A stretch of 64,000 bases of DNA from Actinotalea endophytica (GCF_025717005.1 NZ_JAOVZU010000013.1:27896-91895); one strand, 5' to 3'. Counted from the stretch's first letter, positions 6,895-15,204 are shown. The notes: generated by a model from the sequence alone, not told the origin. Numbers and translations are program-made.

Positions 6895-8756
6895 GGGACG
6901 AGCCGCCCGAGCTGGAACACCACGACCGCGAGCGTCCACGCCGCGACCAGCTGCACGCCGACGGCGACCACGGTCCATCGGGTCCCGAGGATCCGCCGCT
7001 GCTCGGCGATCGTCGCCACGCACGGGGTGTAGCCGAGCACGAAGACCATCAGCGCGAGACCGGCCGCCTGCGGGTGGCCGCCGGACGTGGCGTCCAGGGT
7101 CGACTCGATCGCACTGACCAGCCCGCGCGGCTCGGCCTGGGCGTCGACCGCGTAGGACTGTGCGAGCTGGCCGACCACGACCTCCTTGGCCACGAAGCCC
7201 CCGGCGAGAGCCGAGACCACGTGCCAGTCGTCGAACCCGGCGGGGCCGAAGACCGGGGCGACCGACTCGGCGGCCCACCCGTACAGGCTGTCCTGCGGTG
7301 AGTCCCCGCCCTGGTGGCCCGGTGCAGGGATCGCCAGCAGCGCCCACACGATCACCAGCGCCGCCACGACCACCTTGCCCGCACCGGTCGCGAAGGCCCA
7401 CACCCGCGCCCACACGGTGGCGAGCATCGGGCGCAGGCGGGGACGCTGGTAGGGCGGCAGCACGAGCACGAGCGGCTCGGCCCGCATCTCCCGGAAGGTC
7501 GTCAGCCGCAGCGCCGCCCCGCCGACCAGCACGAGCGCGACGCTCAGCACGTACATCCCGAACACGACGAGACCGGCGTGCTGCGGGAGCACGACCTCGG
7601 CGAGCACCACGTAGACCGTCAGGCGAGCGGTGCAGGACGTCCACGGGACGAGCAGCGCGGTGAAGAGCCGGTGCTTGATGCCCGGCAGCGTCCGGGTCGC
7701 GGCAAGCGCCGGGACGTTGCAGCCGAAGCCGAGCACGAGCGGGAGGATCGCGCGACCGTCCAGCCCGACGACCCGCATCGCGTGATCGGCCAGGTACGCG
7801 GCCCGGGCCAGGTAGCCGCTGTCCTCGATCACCGCGAGGGCCAGGTAGGTGATCGCCATCACGGGCAGGAAGGTGGCGACGACGCCGAGACCGACCAGCA
7901 CGCCGTCGACCAGGAGACCGACGACCCAGTCCGGCGTGAACCCGCCGAGCCAGCTCGCGGCGACCGTCGCGACCGGACCGGTCACCACCCGGCTCACCAG
8001 GTCGATGACCGGACCCGCCACGCTCGTGGTCAGCTCGAACAGCGCCCACAGCACGAGCAGGAACACCGGCAGACCGATCCACGGGTTGAGCAGCACCCGG
8101 TCGACCCGGTCGGTGCGGGTGACCCGCGGCGTGGGCTGCGGCAGCAGGCTCGCACCGATCTGCTCGACCCAGCCGAACAGCTCCTGCGCCTCGGCGAGCC
8201 GGGCCGTGAGCTCGCCGTCCCCGCTCACGTCGGACGCAGCGACGCCACGCACGTGCCCGGCGCCCGGCAACGCCTCGGCAAGCTCGGCCAGACCGGCGCC
8301 GGTGCGCGGGTCGACCCCGACGACGGGCACCCCGAGCAGGTCCGCCATCACGTCGAGGTCCACTGCGGTGCCGTGCTCACGGGCGACGTCGAGCATCGTC
8401 ACGGCGACCACCACGGGCCGCCCCGTGCGGGCGACCTGCGCGAGCAGGTACAACGAGCGGGACAGCGCCGCCGCGTCCAGGACGACGACCGCGATCGCGT
8501 CCCGGTCGGCGAGCGCGTCGACCACCACGTCCTCGTCCGGGGAGCGCGCGATCAGGCTGTAGGTGCCGGGCAGGTCGAGGACGTCGCGGACCATGCCGGG
8601 CCGGCGCCAGACGCCCCGCTGCATCTCGACCGTGGTGCCGGGCGCGTTGACGACCCGGGCGCGGGTCCCGGTCATCCGGGAGAACAGCGTGGACTTGCCG
8701 GCGTTCGGGTTGCCGACGAGCAGCACCGCCGCCAGGCGCGTGGTCGCGCTGCTCAC
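6891..8756 (-). CDS. feoB: FeoB ferrous iron transporter
   Basis: The 621-aa protein has an N-terminal G-protein domain and a C-terminal transport domain with about eight to ten helices. The P-loop GNPNAGKST (15-23) and DLPGT (61-65) are intact. The guanine-recognition motif, normally NxxD, reads TMLD at 120-123, so the Asn is replaced by Thr. Transport-domain signatures are present: VLGFGCNVPALAATRTL, LVPWTSCTARLTVYVV and VLGYTPCVATIAEQRR, each with its conserved Cys or Pro. It overlaps feoA and feoC by 4 bp at both ends (GTGA), so the three are made together. It imports Fe(II) across the cytoplasmic membrane. At 621 aa it is toward the short end for FeoB. Confidence 0.95.
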   Translation of the reverse strand: MSSATTRLAAVLLVGNPNAGKSTLFSRMTGTRARVVNAPGTTVEMQRGVWRRPGMVRDVLDLPGTYSLIARSPDEDVVVDALADRDAIAVVVLDAAALSRSLYLLAQVARTGRPVVVAVTMLDVAREHGTAVDLDVMADLLGVPVVGVDPRTGAGLAELAEALPGAGHVRGVAASDVSGDGELTARLAEAQELFGWVEQIGASLLPQPTPRVTRTDRVDRVLLNPWIGLPVFLLVLWALFELTTSVAGPVIDLVSRVVTGPVATVAASWLGGFTPDWVVGLLVDGVLVGLGVVATFLPVMAITYLALAVIEDSGYLARAAYLADHAMRVVGLDGRAILPLVLGFGCNVPALAATRTLPGIKHRLFTALLVPWTSCTARLTVYVVLAEVVLPQHAGLVVFGMYVLSVALVLVGGAALRLTTFREMRAEPLVLVLPPYQRPRLRPMLATVWARVWAFATGAGKVVVAALVIVWALLAIPAPGHQGGDSPQDSLYGWAAESVAPVFGPAGFDDWHVVSALAGGFVAKEVVVGQLAQSYAVDAQAEPRGLVSAIESTLDATSGGHPQAAGLALMVFVLGYTPCVATIAEQRRILGTRWTVVAVGVQLVAAWTLAVVVFQLGRLVP

Positions 8757-8977
8757 GAGAGGGAGCGGACCTCGACGCCGGCGGCGGTCCCCCCGTCGAT
8801 CGCCAGCCGGGCCCCACCGAGCGCGATCACCCGCGCACCGAGCGGCCCGCGGTGCAGCACCCGGAGCGTCGAGCCGACCCGCAGACCCAGCTCGCCGGCA
8901 CGCAGCAGGGCGGCCTCGTGCAGGCCGAGCGAGACGACCTCGACCTCGACACCCGGCGGGCAGGTCCGCAGCTGCAT
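8753..8977 (-). CDS. feoA: FeoA SH3-like ferrous transport accessory protein
   Basis: This is a 74-aa beta-rich protein of the FeoA family (VVSLGLHEAALLRAGELGLRVGSTLRVLHRGPLGARVIALGGARLAID). FeoA binds FeoB and is needed for ferrous iron uptake. ATG 8977 is the first codon after a TAGGAT hexamer ending 6 bp upstream, with no Shine-Dalgarno sequence, so the operon mRNA is probably leaderless. An iron box lies immediately upstream. It overlaps feoB by 4 bp. Confidence 0.92.
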   Translation of the reverse strand: MQLRTCPPGVEVEVVSLGLHEAALLRAGELGLRVGSTLRVLHRGPLGARVIALGGARLAIDGGTAAGVEVRSLS

Positions 8978-8983
8978 GCGGTC

Positions 8984-8989
8984 ATCCTA
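8984..8989 (-). promoter_or_regulatory. -10 hexamer TAGGAT of feoABC
   Basis: On the minus strand TAGGAT is followed by 6 bp and then the feoA ATG, which would put the transcription start at the start codon. Confidence 0.6.
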
Positions 8990-8992
8990 GGG

Positions 8993-9011
8993 TGAGGTAA
9001 GGCAAACCTCA
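8993..9011. promoter_or_regulatory. IdeR/DtxR iron box upstream of feoA
   Basis: TGAGGTAAGGCAAACCTCA is a 19-bp imperfect palindrome agreeing with the IdeR/DtxR consensus TTAGGTTAGGCTAACCTAA at 15 of 19 positions. It sits 3 bp upstream of the feoA -10 hexamer, in the core promoter, so an iron-loaded regulator bound here would block transcription. The regulator gene is not in this window. Confidence 0.8.
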
Positions 9012-9055
9012 GGCTCCGAAGGTCCCAGCCACCAGGGACCGTCCGCCCCGACGGA

Positions 9056-9295
9056 TCAGGCCGTCAGCGCCAGGTAGGCCTCGTCCTGCGCGCAGCCCAC
9101 GACCCGCGCCACCGCCCCGGACAAGGCACCGAGGGTGACGAGCAGCCCCTCGGGCCCGATGCGGTGCCCGCCGGACGGCCCGCGCAGCTCCGCCCAGTAG
9201 CACTCGAAGACCTCGTCGTAGCCCCACGTGGAGTCGGTCGACCAGCCCTCGATCGCGAGGCTGCGCCGGAACGCCGGTCGGTCGTGTGCCGCCAT
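9056..9295 (-). CDS. Hypothetical 79-aa protein
   Basis: The ATG-started product is acidic-to-neutral, with an N-terminal basic patch (MAAHDRPAFRRSLAIEGW) followed by TWGYDEVFECYWAELRG and a hydrophobic helix (LLVTLGALSGAVARVVG). I do not recognise a family. It has two Cys, neither in a known motif. It lies between feoA and a divergently transcribed MFS gene and could belong to the feo side, but 61 bp and the iron box separate it from feoA. A longer reading through the MFS gene on this strand is not credible. Confidence 0.5.
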   Translation of the reverse strand: MAAHDRPAFRRSLAIEGWSTDSTWGYDEVFECYWAELRGPSGGHRIGPEGLLVTLGALSGAVARVVGCAQDEAYLALTA

Positions 9296-9436
9296 GGAGC
9301 CATGCTCTCCCCCGCCACCGACACGGGTGGCCGCCGGAGCGTTCCCCGCCCCTGCCCGCGGCAGCGTTCCCCGGCACGTCACCCGCCGTCCACCCGCGCA
9401 CCGCCGCGCATCCGCCTGCTGCACACCGCCTGGCAA

Positions 9437-9442
9437 TACGAT
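9437..9442 (+). promoter_or_regulatory. -10 hexamer TACGAT for the UMF1 gene
   Basis: TACGAT ends 6 bp before ATG 9449, and there is no Shine-Dalgarno sequence. This fits a leaderless transcript. Confidence 0.5.
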
Positions 9443-9448
9443 GCCGCG

Positions 9449-10939
9449 ATGGACACCGGCGCCCCCCAGGGTTCTCCGACGCCTGACCCCCGCCCCGACC
9501 TGACCGAGGGGCCCGCTGCCCAGGGCGCAGCGCCCGCCGCGTCCCCTGCGGCCGGGCCGTCCGCGCTCGATGCGCTGCCCGCTCCTGTGCGCCGGCGTCG
9601 CATCGTGTCCTGGGCGCTGTGGGACTGGGGGTCGGCCGCCTTCAACGCCGTGATCACGACGTTCGTGTTCACCGTGTACCTGACCGGCACGTCCTTCGTG
9701 GATCCCGACGTGGTGTCCGCCGCCGACGGCGCACCGGACGGGTCGGCCGCGGCGCAGGCGCTCGACTCGGCGATCGCCGCCCACTCCTCGTGGCTCGGGT
9801 GGGGCCTCGGCATCGCCGGGTTCACGATCGCACTGCTCGCCCCGGTCATGGGCGCCCGCGCGGACGCGACCGGGCGTCGCCGTTTCTGGCTCGGCGTGCA
9901 CACCATGATCGTGGTCGCGCTGAGCGCGGCGATGTACTTCGTCCGGCCCGCGCCCGGCAGCCTCGACTTCTACGTCCTGCTCGGGATCGGTCTGCTCGCC
10001 GCCGGCAACATCTTCTTCGAGCTCGCCGCGGTGAACTACAACGCGACCCTGTCGCAGGTCTCCACGCCCGCGAACGTCGGCAAGGTCAGTGGCTTCGGCT
10101 GGGGGGCCGGGTACCTCGGCGGGATCGTCCTGCTGCTCGTGCTGTTCTTCGCGTTCATCGACCCGGAGGTCGGCCTGTTCGGCGTGACCAGCGCGGACGG
10201 CCTGAACGTGCGGGTCTCGATGCTGGTGGCCGCGGCCTGGTTCGGCCTGTTCGCGATCCCGGTGCTGGTCGCGGTCCCGGCCGCCCCCGCCACCGGGGGC
10301 CGGGGCGACGGTGGGCTGATCGCGTCCTACCGGGGGCTCTTCCGGGACGTCGCACGCCTGTGGCGCGAGGCGCGGCACACCGTGTACTTCCTCGTCGCCA
10401 GCGCCATCTACCGGGACGGCCTCGCCGGGGTCTTCACGTTCGGCGCGATCATCGCGGCCGGCACCTTCGGCTTCTCCAGCTCGCAGGTGATCATGTTCGG
10501 GATCGCGGCGAACGTGGTGGCCGGGCTCGCGACCATCGCCTCGGGGTGGTTCGACGACCGGTTCGGCCCCAAGGCCGTGGTCGTGACGTCGCTGATCGGC
10601 CTGATCGTGGCAGGCATGGCCGTCTTCTTCGGCCACGCGGGCGGTCCGACCGTCTTCTGGGTCTTCGGCCTCGTGCTGACGATCTTCGTCGGGCCCGCGC
10701 AGTCGGCCAGCCGCACGCTGCTGTCCCGGGTGATCCCGCCCGGCCGCGAGAGCGAGGTGTTCGGCCTCTACGCCACCACCGGCCGCGCAGCGAGCTTCCT
10801 GGCCCAGGTGGGCTTCGCCGCCTTCATCCTGATCGGCGGCGCGCAGTACTGGGGCATCATCGGGATCATGCTGGTCCTGGCCCTCGGACTCGCCCTGCTG
10901 CTGCCCGTCCACCCCGAGCGCGCCACGTGGACCGACTGA
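9449..10939 (+). CDS. UMF1-family MFS membrane protein (Atg22-like)
   Basis: The 496-aa protein has a 50-residue Pro/Ala-rich cytoplasmic lead, then about twelve membrane helices. The first helix region SWALWDWGSAAFNAVITTFVFTVY is typical of the UMF1/Atg22-like MFS branch (Asp-Trp-Gly/Asn-Ser-Ala). Other MFS landmarks are GARADATGRRRFWL between helices 2 and 3 and GWFDDRFGPKAVV between helices 8 and 9. A late FGLYATTGRAASFLAQVGFA segment is also characteristic of the family. The substrate is unknown; eukaryotic Atg22 exports amino acids from the vacuole. The downstream hydrolase starts 13 bp before this gene ends, so the two are linked. Confidence 0.85.
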   Translation: MDTGAPQGSPTPDPRPDLTEGPAAQGAAPAASPAAGPSALDALPAPVRRRRIVSWALWDWGSAAFNAVITTFVFTVYLTGTSFVDPDVVSAADGAPDGSAAAQALDSAIAAHSSWLGWGLGIAGFTIALLAPVMGARADATGRRRFWLGVHTMIVVALSAAMYFVRPAPGSLDFYVLLGIGLLAAGNIFFELAAVNYNATLSQVSTPANVGKVSGFGWGAGYLGGIVLLLVLFFAFIDPEVGLFGVTSADGLNVRVSMLVAAAWFGLFAIPVLVAVPAAPATGGRGDGGLIASYRGLFRDVARLWREARHTVYFLVASAIYRDGLAGVFTFGAIIAAGTFGFSSSQVIMFGIAANVVAGLATIASGWFDDRFGPKAVVVTSLIGLIVAGMAVFFGHAGGPTVFWVFGLVLTIFVGPAQSASRTLLSRVIPPGRESEVFGLYATTGRAASFLAQVGFAAFILIGGAQYWGIIGIMLVLALGLALLLPVHPERATWTD

Positions 10940-12030
10940 GCGACTGGCGCCCCGACCTGCTGCCCGGGTGGCAGCAGGCCACGATCGACCTCGGCGAGGA
11001 CGACGAGGGACCACTCGTCGCCACCCTCGTCCGGCGCGACCCGGGCGAACCGGAGATCGCCCGCCACCTCGCCGCGGGCCGCACCGCGCAGCGACCGGCC
11101 GTGCTCTACGTGCACGGGTTCAACGACTACTTCTTCCACACCCATGTCGCCGACGCCCTGGCCGGCGAGGGGTACCAGCTGTACGCGCTGGACCTTCGCC
11201 GGTGCGGACGGTCCATGCGTGCCGGCCAGACCCCCCACTGGTGCACCGACCTCACCGAGTACGCCGAGGAGCTGACCATCGCCGCCCGGCTGCTGCGGGG
11301 CGAGCTCGGCCACGACCGGCTGGTCGTGATGGGGCACTCCACGGGAGGCCTGGTGGCGAGCCTGTGGGCGCACAGCCTGCGACACGCGAGGGTCGTGGAC
11401 GCGTTGGTGCTCAACAGCCCGTGGTTCGACCTCAACGCCGGCTGGTTCCACCGGGTGGTGTCCACCCGGATCCTCGACGTGGCCCCGGTGGACCCGCGGC
11501 AGGTCGTCGTGGACGGCCCCTCGGCCTACTCGTGGCACCTGCACGTGGACCACGGCGGCCGCTGGGACTACGACCTCGACCTCAAGCCACCCGGCGGGTT
11601 CCCGGTCCGGGCGAGCTGGCTGCGCGCCGTCCGGCGCGGTCAGTCACGGCTGGCCCGCGGGCTCGAGATCGCCGCACCGGTGCTGGTGGCGACGTCGACC
11701 GAGAGCGGCCCGAACACGCTCGACAACCCCGCGCTCGACGCGCAGGACACCGTGCTCGACGTCGAGCAGATCGTCGACCGTGCGTTGCGCCTCGGCACCG
11801 AGGTGACCCTGCTCAGGGTGCCCGGTGCGGTGCACGACCTCGCGCTGTCGGCGCCGCGGCCCCGGGCGATCTACCTCGACGCCGTCCTGGCCTGGCTCGC
11901 CGCCGTGCTGGACCACGCGGACGACGCGACGGTGGCGGCCGACCGCGAGGAGCAGGCCGCCCGGGCCGGGCTGCGTGCCTCGGCCCTCAGCGAAGAAGAC
12001 CGGCCGTCCGCGCCGGGTCGTCCGTCGTGA
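10927..12030 (+). CDS. Alpha/beta hydrolase (serine hydrolase, S33/monoacylglycerol-lipase-like)
   Basis: The 367-aa protein is read from GTG 10927, inside the end of the UMF1 gene. It has the oxyanion-hole strand VLYVHGFNDYFF, the nucleophile elbow VVMGHSTGGLVAS (Ser of GHSTG) and a late His in VPGAVHDLALS, which completes the triad with an acid before it. The ALDLRRCGRSMRAGQTPHWC segment is typical of the lysophospholipase/monoacylglycerol-lipase branch. There is no signal peptide, so it is cytoplasmic. The charged tail (DREEQAARAGL...) is poorly conserved in type. Its 3' end overlaps the convergent phosphodiesterase gene by 44 bp. Confidence 0.8.
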   Translation: MDRLSDWRPDLLPGWQQATIDLGEDDEGPLVATLVRRDPGEPEIARHLAAGRTAQRPAVLYVHGFNDYFFHTHVADALAGEGYQLYALDLRRCGRSMRAGQTPHWCTDLTEYAEELTIAARLLRGELGHDRLVVMGHSTGGLVASLWAHSLRHARVVDALVLNSPWFDLNAGWFHRVVSTRILDVAPVDPRQVVVDGPSAYSWHLHVDHGGRWDYDLDLKPPGGFPVRASWLRAVRRGQSRLARGLEIAAPVLVATSTESGPNTLDNPALDAQDTVLDVEQIVDRALRLGTEVTLLRVPGAVHDLALSAPRPRAIYLDAVLAWLAAVLDHADDATVAADREEQAARAGLRASALSEEDRPSAPGRPS

Positions 12031-12805
12031 CCTCCGTGACGCCGAGCGCCAGGCACGCCTCGACGTCCGCCGCGGTCGACACGGTCCACACCCGCACCAC
12101 CCGCCCGGCCGCGACCCACCGCGTGACCCGGTCGGGGTGCGCCGCGAGGTAGGCCACCGACGGCCCCACCCCGCCCACCTCGTCCGCCAGCGCGACCGCG
12201 TCCCCGACCAGGGCGGCCGCCACGCCCGCATCGACACCGTGCGCCACGAGCTCGGCGACCTCGGCCGCGTCCAGCAGCGGCATGAGGCAGTGCGCCGGCG
12301 CGCCGAGCCGGGCCAGCTCACGCAGGGCGCCGGGATGGAAGCTCATCAGGCTCACGGTGACGCGCCCGTCCGAGCCCAGCCGACCGTCGTGGAAGCCCGC
12401 GTCGGCCAGGATGTCGAGCACCGCGCGCTCGGCGGCGAACCCGTAGGGCGCGGGGTGCTTGAGCTCGATCACGAGGGTCACCGGCCGCCCGGCGTCGAGC
12501 GCGAGCCCGACGAGCTCGGCGAGGGTGAGCACCTGGTCGCGCGGACCACCCCAGGCCGGAGGCGGCACCGCGCCGCGCAGCACGTCGAGCGCGCGGAGCT
12601 CGGCCAGGGTGTGCGCGTGCACCGGTCCCGTGCCGTCGCTGGTGCGATCGACCGTGTCGTCGTGCCAGCAGACCGCGACGCCGTCCGCCGTCAGGTGGAC
12701 GTCGCACTCGAGGCCGTCCGCGCCGTCCGACAGCGCTTGGAGGTAGGCCGCCCTGGTGTGCTCGGGCCAGCTCGCACTGGCGCCGCGGTGTGCGATCACT
12801 CTCAC
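11987..12805 (-). CDS. Glycerophosphodiester phosphodiesterase
   Basis: Starting at GTG 12805 gives a 272-aa protein beginning MRVIAHRG, as is usual for the family; GTG 12814 would add three residues. The GDPD TIM-barrel motifs are HRGASASWPEHT (catalytic His, Arg and Glu), GLECDVHLTADG (metal-binding Glu/Asp), VCWHDDTVDRTSDGTG (second catalytic His) and LVIELKHP (Glu-Lys). It hydrolyses glycerophosphodiesters to glycerol 3-phosphate and an alcohol. No signal peptide is seen, so it works in the cytoplasm. It is convergent with the hydrolase gene. Confidence 0.9.
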   Translation of the reverse strand: MRVIAHRGASASWPEHTRAAYLQALSDGADGLECDVHLTADGVAVCWHDDTVDRTSDGTGPVHAHTLAELRALDVLRGAVPPPAWGGPRDQVLTLAELVGLALDAGRPVTLVIELKHPAPYGFAAERAVLDILADAGFHDGRLGSDGRVTVSLMSFHPGALRELARLGAPAHCLMPLLDAAEVAELVAHGVDAGVAAALVGDAVALADEVGGVGPSVAYLAAHPDRVTRWVAAGRVVRVWTVSTAADVEACLALGVTEVTTDDPARTAGLLR

Positions 12806-12812
12806 GCCGACC

Positions 12813-12818
12813 ACGCTA
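12813..12818 (-). promoter_or_regulatory. -10 hexamer TAGCGT for the phosphodiesterase gene
   Basis: On the minus strand TAGCGT is followed by 7 bp and GTG 12805. This favours the shorter start and a leaderless mRNA. Confidence 0.45.
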
Positions 12819-12880
12819 GCGACCCCGCACGACCCGGGCGCCCGGAGCCGGCGCGCGTGCCGATCCGGGACCTTCGTCCG

Positions 12881-12898
12881 TATACCTGGCGGGGTATG
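12881..12898. promoter_or_regulatory. CsoR/CstR-type operator upstream of the SQR operon
   Basis: TATACCTGGCGGGGTATG has the half-sites ATACC and GGTAT separated by 6 bp, the arrangement of CsoR-family operators. The same half-sites and spacing recur before the rhodanese gene at 15205. It lies 94 bp upstream of the SQR start. Because the controlled genes handle sulfide, a persulfide-sensing CstR-like repressor is more likely than a copper-sensing CsoR. Confidence 0.65.
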
Positions 12899-12991
12899 AC
12901 GAACGTCCTGGTGCGGGCCCGCGCCATTACCTAACCTTGGCCGTACCGACCCGATCCGGGCCGGCTGGATGGACCTGACGAAGGAGTCACC

Positions 12992-14269
12992 GTGCCATCA
13001 CTCGTCGTCCTGGGCGCCGGGACCGCCGGCACCATGGTCGTGAACAAGCTGCGGCCGAAGCTCGGCCCCGAGTGGTCGATCACCGTGGTCGATCCGTCCG
13101 AGCTGCACCACTACCAACCCGGCTACCTGTTCCTGCCGTTCGGCACCTACCAGCCGAAGGACGTCGTCAAGCCGATGACGCACGTCCTGCGCAAGGACGT
13201 GGACCTCGTGCGCGCGTCCGTCGACCGGGTCGACGTCGACGCCCGGACGGTGCACCTCACCGACGGCCGGACGCTCGACTACGACTACCTGGTGATCGCC
13301 ACCGGCACCACACCGCGCCCCGACCAGACGCCCGGCATGGCCGAGGCGATGGGCAAGAACGTGCACGAGTACTACACGTACGACGGCGCGATGGCCCTGC
13401 GCCGCGCTCTCGACGGCTTCACCGGGGGCCGCCTGGTGGTCCACATCACCGAGATGCCGATCAAGTGCCCCGTCGCGCCGCTCGAGTTCGCCTTCCTCGC
13501 GGACTCGTACTTCTCCGAGCGCGGCATCCGGGACAAGGTCGAGATCTCCTACGTCACGCCGCTGCCGGGCGCCTTCACCAAGCCGGTCTCTGCGCGGGCC
13601 TTCGGCGACGCGCTCGCCCACAAGGGGGTGCAGCTCGAGCCCGACTTCGTGGTCGAGCACGTGGACGGCGAGGAGGGCCTGCTGGTCTCGTACGACGAGC
13701 GCGAGATCCCGTTCGACCTGCTGGTCACGATCCCGCTGAACATGGGCGCGGACTTCGTCGGTCGATCCGGGTTCGGCGACGACCTCAACTACGTGCCGGT
13801 CGACAAGCAGACCCTGCTCTCGGACTTCTCCGACCGGGTGTTCGCGGTCGGCGACGCGACGAACATCCCGGCGTCCAAGGCGGGCGCGGTCGCGCACTTC
13901 GCCGTGGACGGCTTCGTGCCGAACTTCCTCGCGCACATCCAGGGCAGGCCGATGACCCACCTGTTCGACGGGCACGCGAACTGCTTCATCGAGTCCGGGC
14001 ACGGCAAGGCGCTGCTGATCGACTTCAACTACGACACCGAGCCGCTGACCGGCGTCTACCCGTACGCGAAGGTCGGCCCGCTGAGCCTGCTCAAGGAGAC
14101 CCGGCTCAACCACCTCGGCAAGCTCGCGTTCCGCTACATCTACTGGCACATCCTGATGCCGGGCCGTCACCTGCCGGTGCCCATCCGGATGTCGATGGCG
14201 GGCAAGGTGCCCGCTGCGGACGTCGAGGCCGAGCCCCACGACGACGCGCCACCCATCCCCACGTTCTGA
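12992..14269 (+). CDS. Sulfide:quinone oxidoreductase-like flavoprotein
   Basis: The 425-aa protein starts at GTG 12992, after GAAGGAG. An N-terminal FAD-binding Rossmann motif (VVLGAGTAGTMVVNKL), ITVVDPSELHHYQPGYLFLPFG, DYLVIATGTTPRP and VFAVGDATNIPASKAGAVAH place it in the SQR/flavocytochrome c sulfide dehydrogenase group. Cys159 (PIKCPVAPLEF) and Cys331 (HANCFIESG) match the two catalytic cysteines kept in most SQRs; the third, about 30 residues before Cys159, is absent. The C-terminal region has hydrophobic/amphipathic helices (LAFRYIYWHILMPG) for membrane association. It would oxidise sulfide to polysulfide or persulfide and pass electrons to menaquinone. It heads an operon with TusE- and DsrE-like genes. 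Confidence 0.85.
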   Translation: MPSLVVLGAGTAGTMVVNKLRPKLGPEWSITVVDPSELHHYQPGYLFLPFGTYQPKDVVKPMTHVLRKDVDLVRASVDRVDVDARTVHLTDGRTLDYDYLVIATGTTPRPDQTPGMAEAMGKNVHEYYTYDGAMALRRALDGFTGGRLVVHITEMPIKCPVAPLEFAFLADSYFSERGIRDKVEISYVTPLPGAFTKPVSARAFGDALAHKGVQLEPDFVVEHVDGEEGLLVSYDEREIPFDLLVTIPLNMGADFVGRSGFGDDLNYVPVDKQTLLSDFSDRVFAVGDATNIPASKAGAVAHFAVDGFVPNFLAHIQGRPMTHLFDGHANCFIESGHGKALLIDFNYDTEPLTGVYPYAKVGPLSLLKETRLNHLGKLAFRYIYWHILMPGRHLPVPIRMSMAGKVPAADVEAEPHDDAPPIPTF

Positions 14270-14317
14270 CGACACACGCCGCCGGAGGACCTGCGGCCCA
14301 CCACCCGAGGAGGGGAC

Positions 14318-14632
14318 ATGCCCACCACCACCATCAACGGCAAGGAAGTCCACATCGATGCCGAGGGGTTCATGACCGAACCCTCGGAATGGGACGAGGG
14401 GATCGCGAACGTCCTCGCCGGGAACATCGGCATCGAGCTCACCGAGGCGCACTGGCGGCTCCTGAAGTTCCTGCGCGAGGACTTCGCGCAGCAGGGCGAG
14501 ACCGCCACCACGCGCCGCGTGCAGACCGTCGGCGGCGTGCCGACCAAGGAGCAGTTCGCCCTCTTCCCCAAGAAGCCCGCCAAGAAGATGGCCTACATCG
14601 CCGGGCTGCCGAAGCCCAAGGGCTGTGTCTGA
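14318..14632 (+). CDS. TusE/DsrC-family sulfur carrier
   Basis: The 104-aa protein matches DsrC/TusE along its whole length: INGKEVHIDAEGFMTEPSEWDEGIA, ELTEAHWRLLKFLREDF and the C-terminal arm GLPKPKGCV. The single Cys is the penultimate residue, the position that carries sulfur in this family. The second Cys of true DsrC, about ten residues upstream in the arm, is missing, so it can accept and pass a persulfide but cannot form the DsrC trisulfide. No dsrAB genes are seen. With the DsrE-like protein it probably relays sulfane sulfur from SQR. A good AGGAGG site precedes ATG. Confidence 0.88.
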   Translation: MPTTTINGKEVHIDAEGFMTEPSEWDEGIANVLAGNIGIELTEAHWRLLKFLREDFAQQGETATTRRVQTVGGVPTKEQFALFPKKPAKKMAYIAGLPKPKGCV

Positions 14633-14662
14633 CCCCCACCCACTCCGCGGAAGGACAACCCC

Positions 14663-15166
14663 ATGACCGACCAGCCCGTGATCCCGTCGTTCGGTGACGA
14701 CGAGGAGTCGGACCGCAAGCTCGCCATCATCTGCTCCAAGGGCAACCTCGACATGGCGTACCCGGGTCTGATCCTGGGCAACGCCGCGCTCGGAGAGGGC
14801 GTCGAGACCCACCTGTTCTTCACCTTCTGGGGCTTCGACATCATCACCAAGTCGCGGATGCACGACCTGAAGTTCACGCCGGTCGGCAACACCGCGACCC
14901 ACATGCCGATGGGCCTGACGCCCCTGCCCGGGATGACCGGCATGGCGACGAAGCAGATGAAGAAGGCGATGGACGACCTCGAGATCCCGACGGTGCCGGA
15001 CTTCCTCGACCAGATCGTGGCGTCCGGGGGCCACCTGTGGGCCTGCCGCCTGTCGGCGGACATGAACAAGCTGACCGACGCCGACCTCCGGGACGACGTC
15101 GAGGGCATCATCAGTGCGTCCGACTTCATCGAGATGACGGCCGGCGCACAGCTGCTCTTCATCTGA
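14663..15166 (+). CDS. DsrE-family sulfur-transfer protein
   Basis: The 167-aa protein has the DsrE/DsrE2-type alpha/beta pattern. It starts with KLAIICSKGNLDMAYPGLILGNAAL, then VETHLFFTFWGFDIITKS, a Met-rich loop (THMPMGLTPLPGMTGMATKQMKKAM) and SGGHLWACRLSADM. Cys near residue 24 and Cys in WACRLSADM near residue 129 are candidate sulfur carriers; the second position is the conserved one in DsrE-like persulfurases. GGAAGG precedes ATG. It is the third gene of the SQR operon and is closed by a strong hairpin. Likely role: moving sulfane sulfur between SQR, TusE-like protein and acceptors. Confidence 0.82.
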   Translation: MTDQPVIPSFGDDEESDRKLAIICSKGNLDMAYPGLILGNAALGEGVETHLFFTFWGFDIITKSRMHDLKFTPVGNTATHMPMGLTPLPGMTGMATKQMKKAMDDLEIPTVPDFLDQIVASGGHLWACRLSADMNKLTDADLRDDVEGIISASDFIEMTAGAQLLFI

Positions 15167-15172
15167 CCGCCC

Positions 15173-15204
15173 GGTGCCGGGGTCGCCGTCGCGACCCCGG
15201 CACC
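15173..15204 (+). terminator. Perfect 14-bp stem, 4-nt loop hairpin after the DsrE-like gene
   Basis: GGTGCCGGGGTCGC (15173-15186) pairs perfectly with GCGACCCCGGCACC (15191-15204) around loop CGTC. It begins 6 bp after the DsrE-like stop. No T-tract follows; instead the next base begins the operator of the rhodanese gene. Confidence 0.75.

Noticed and set aside
9056..11014. A 652-codon minus-strand frame containing the 79-aa gene
   Set aside because: Its upstream part is antisense to the UMF1 gene; only the last 79 codons, with their own ATG, are kept as a possible gene.
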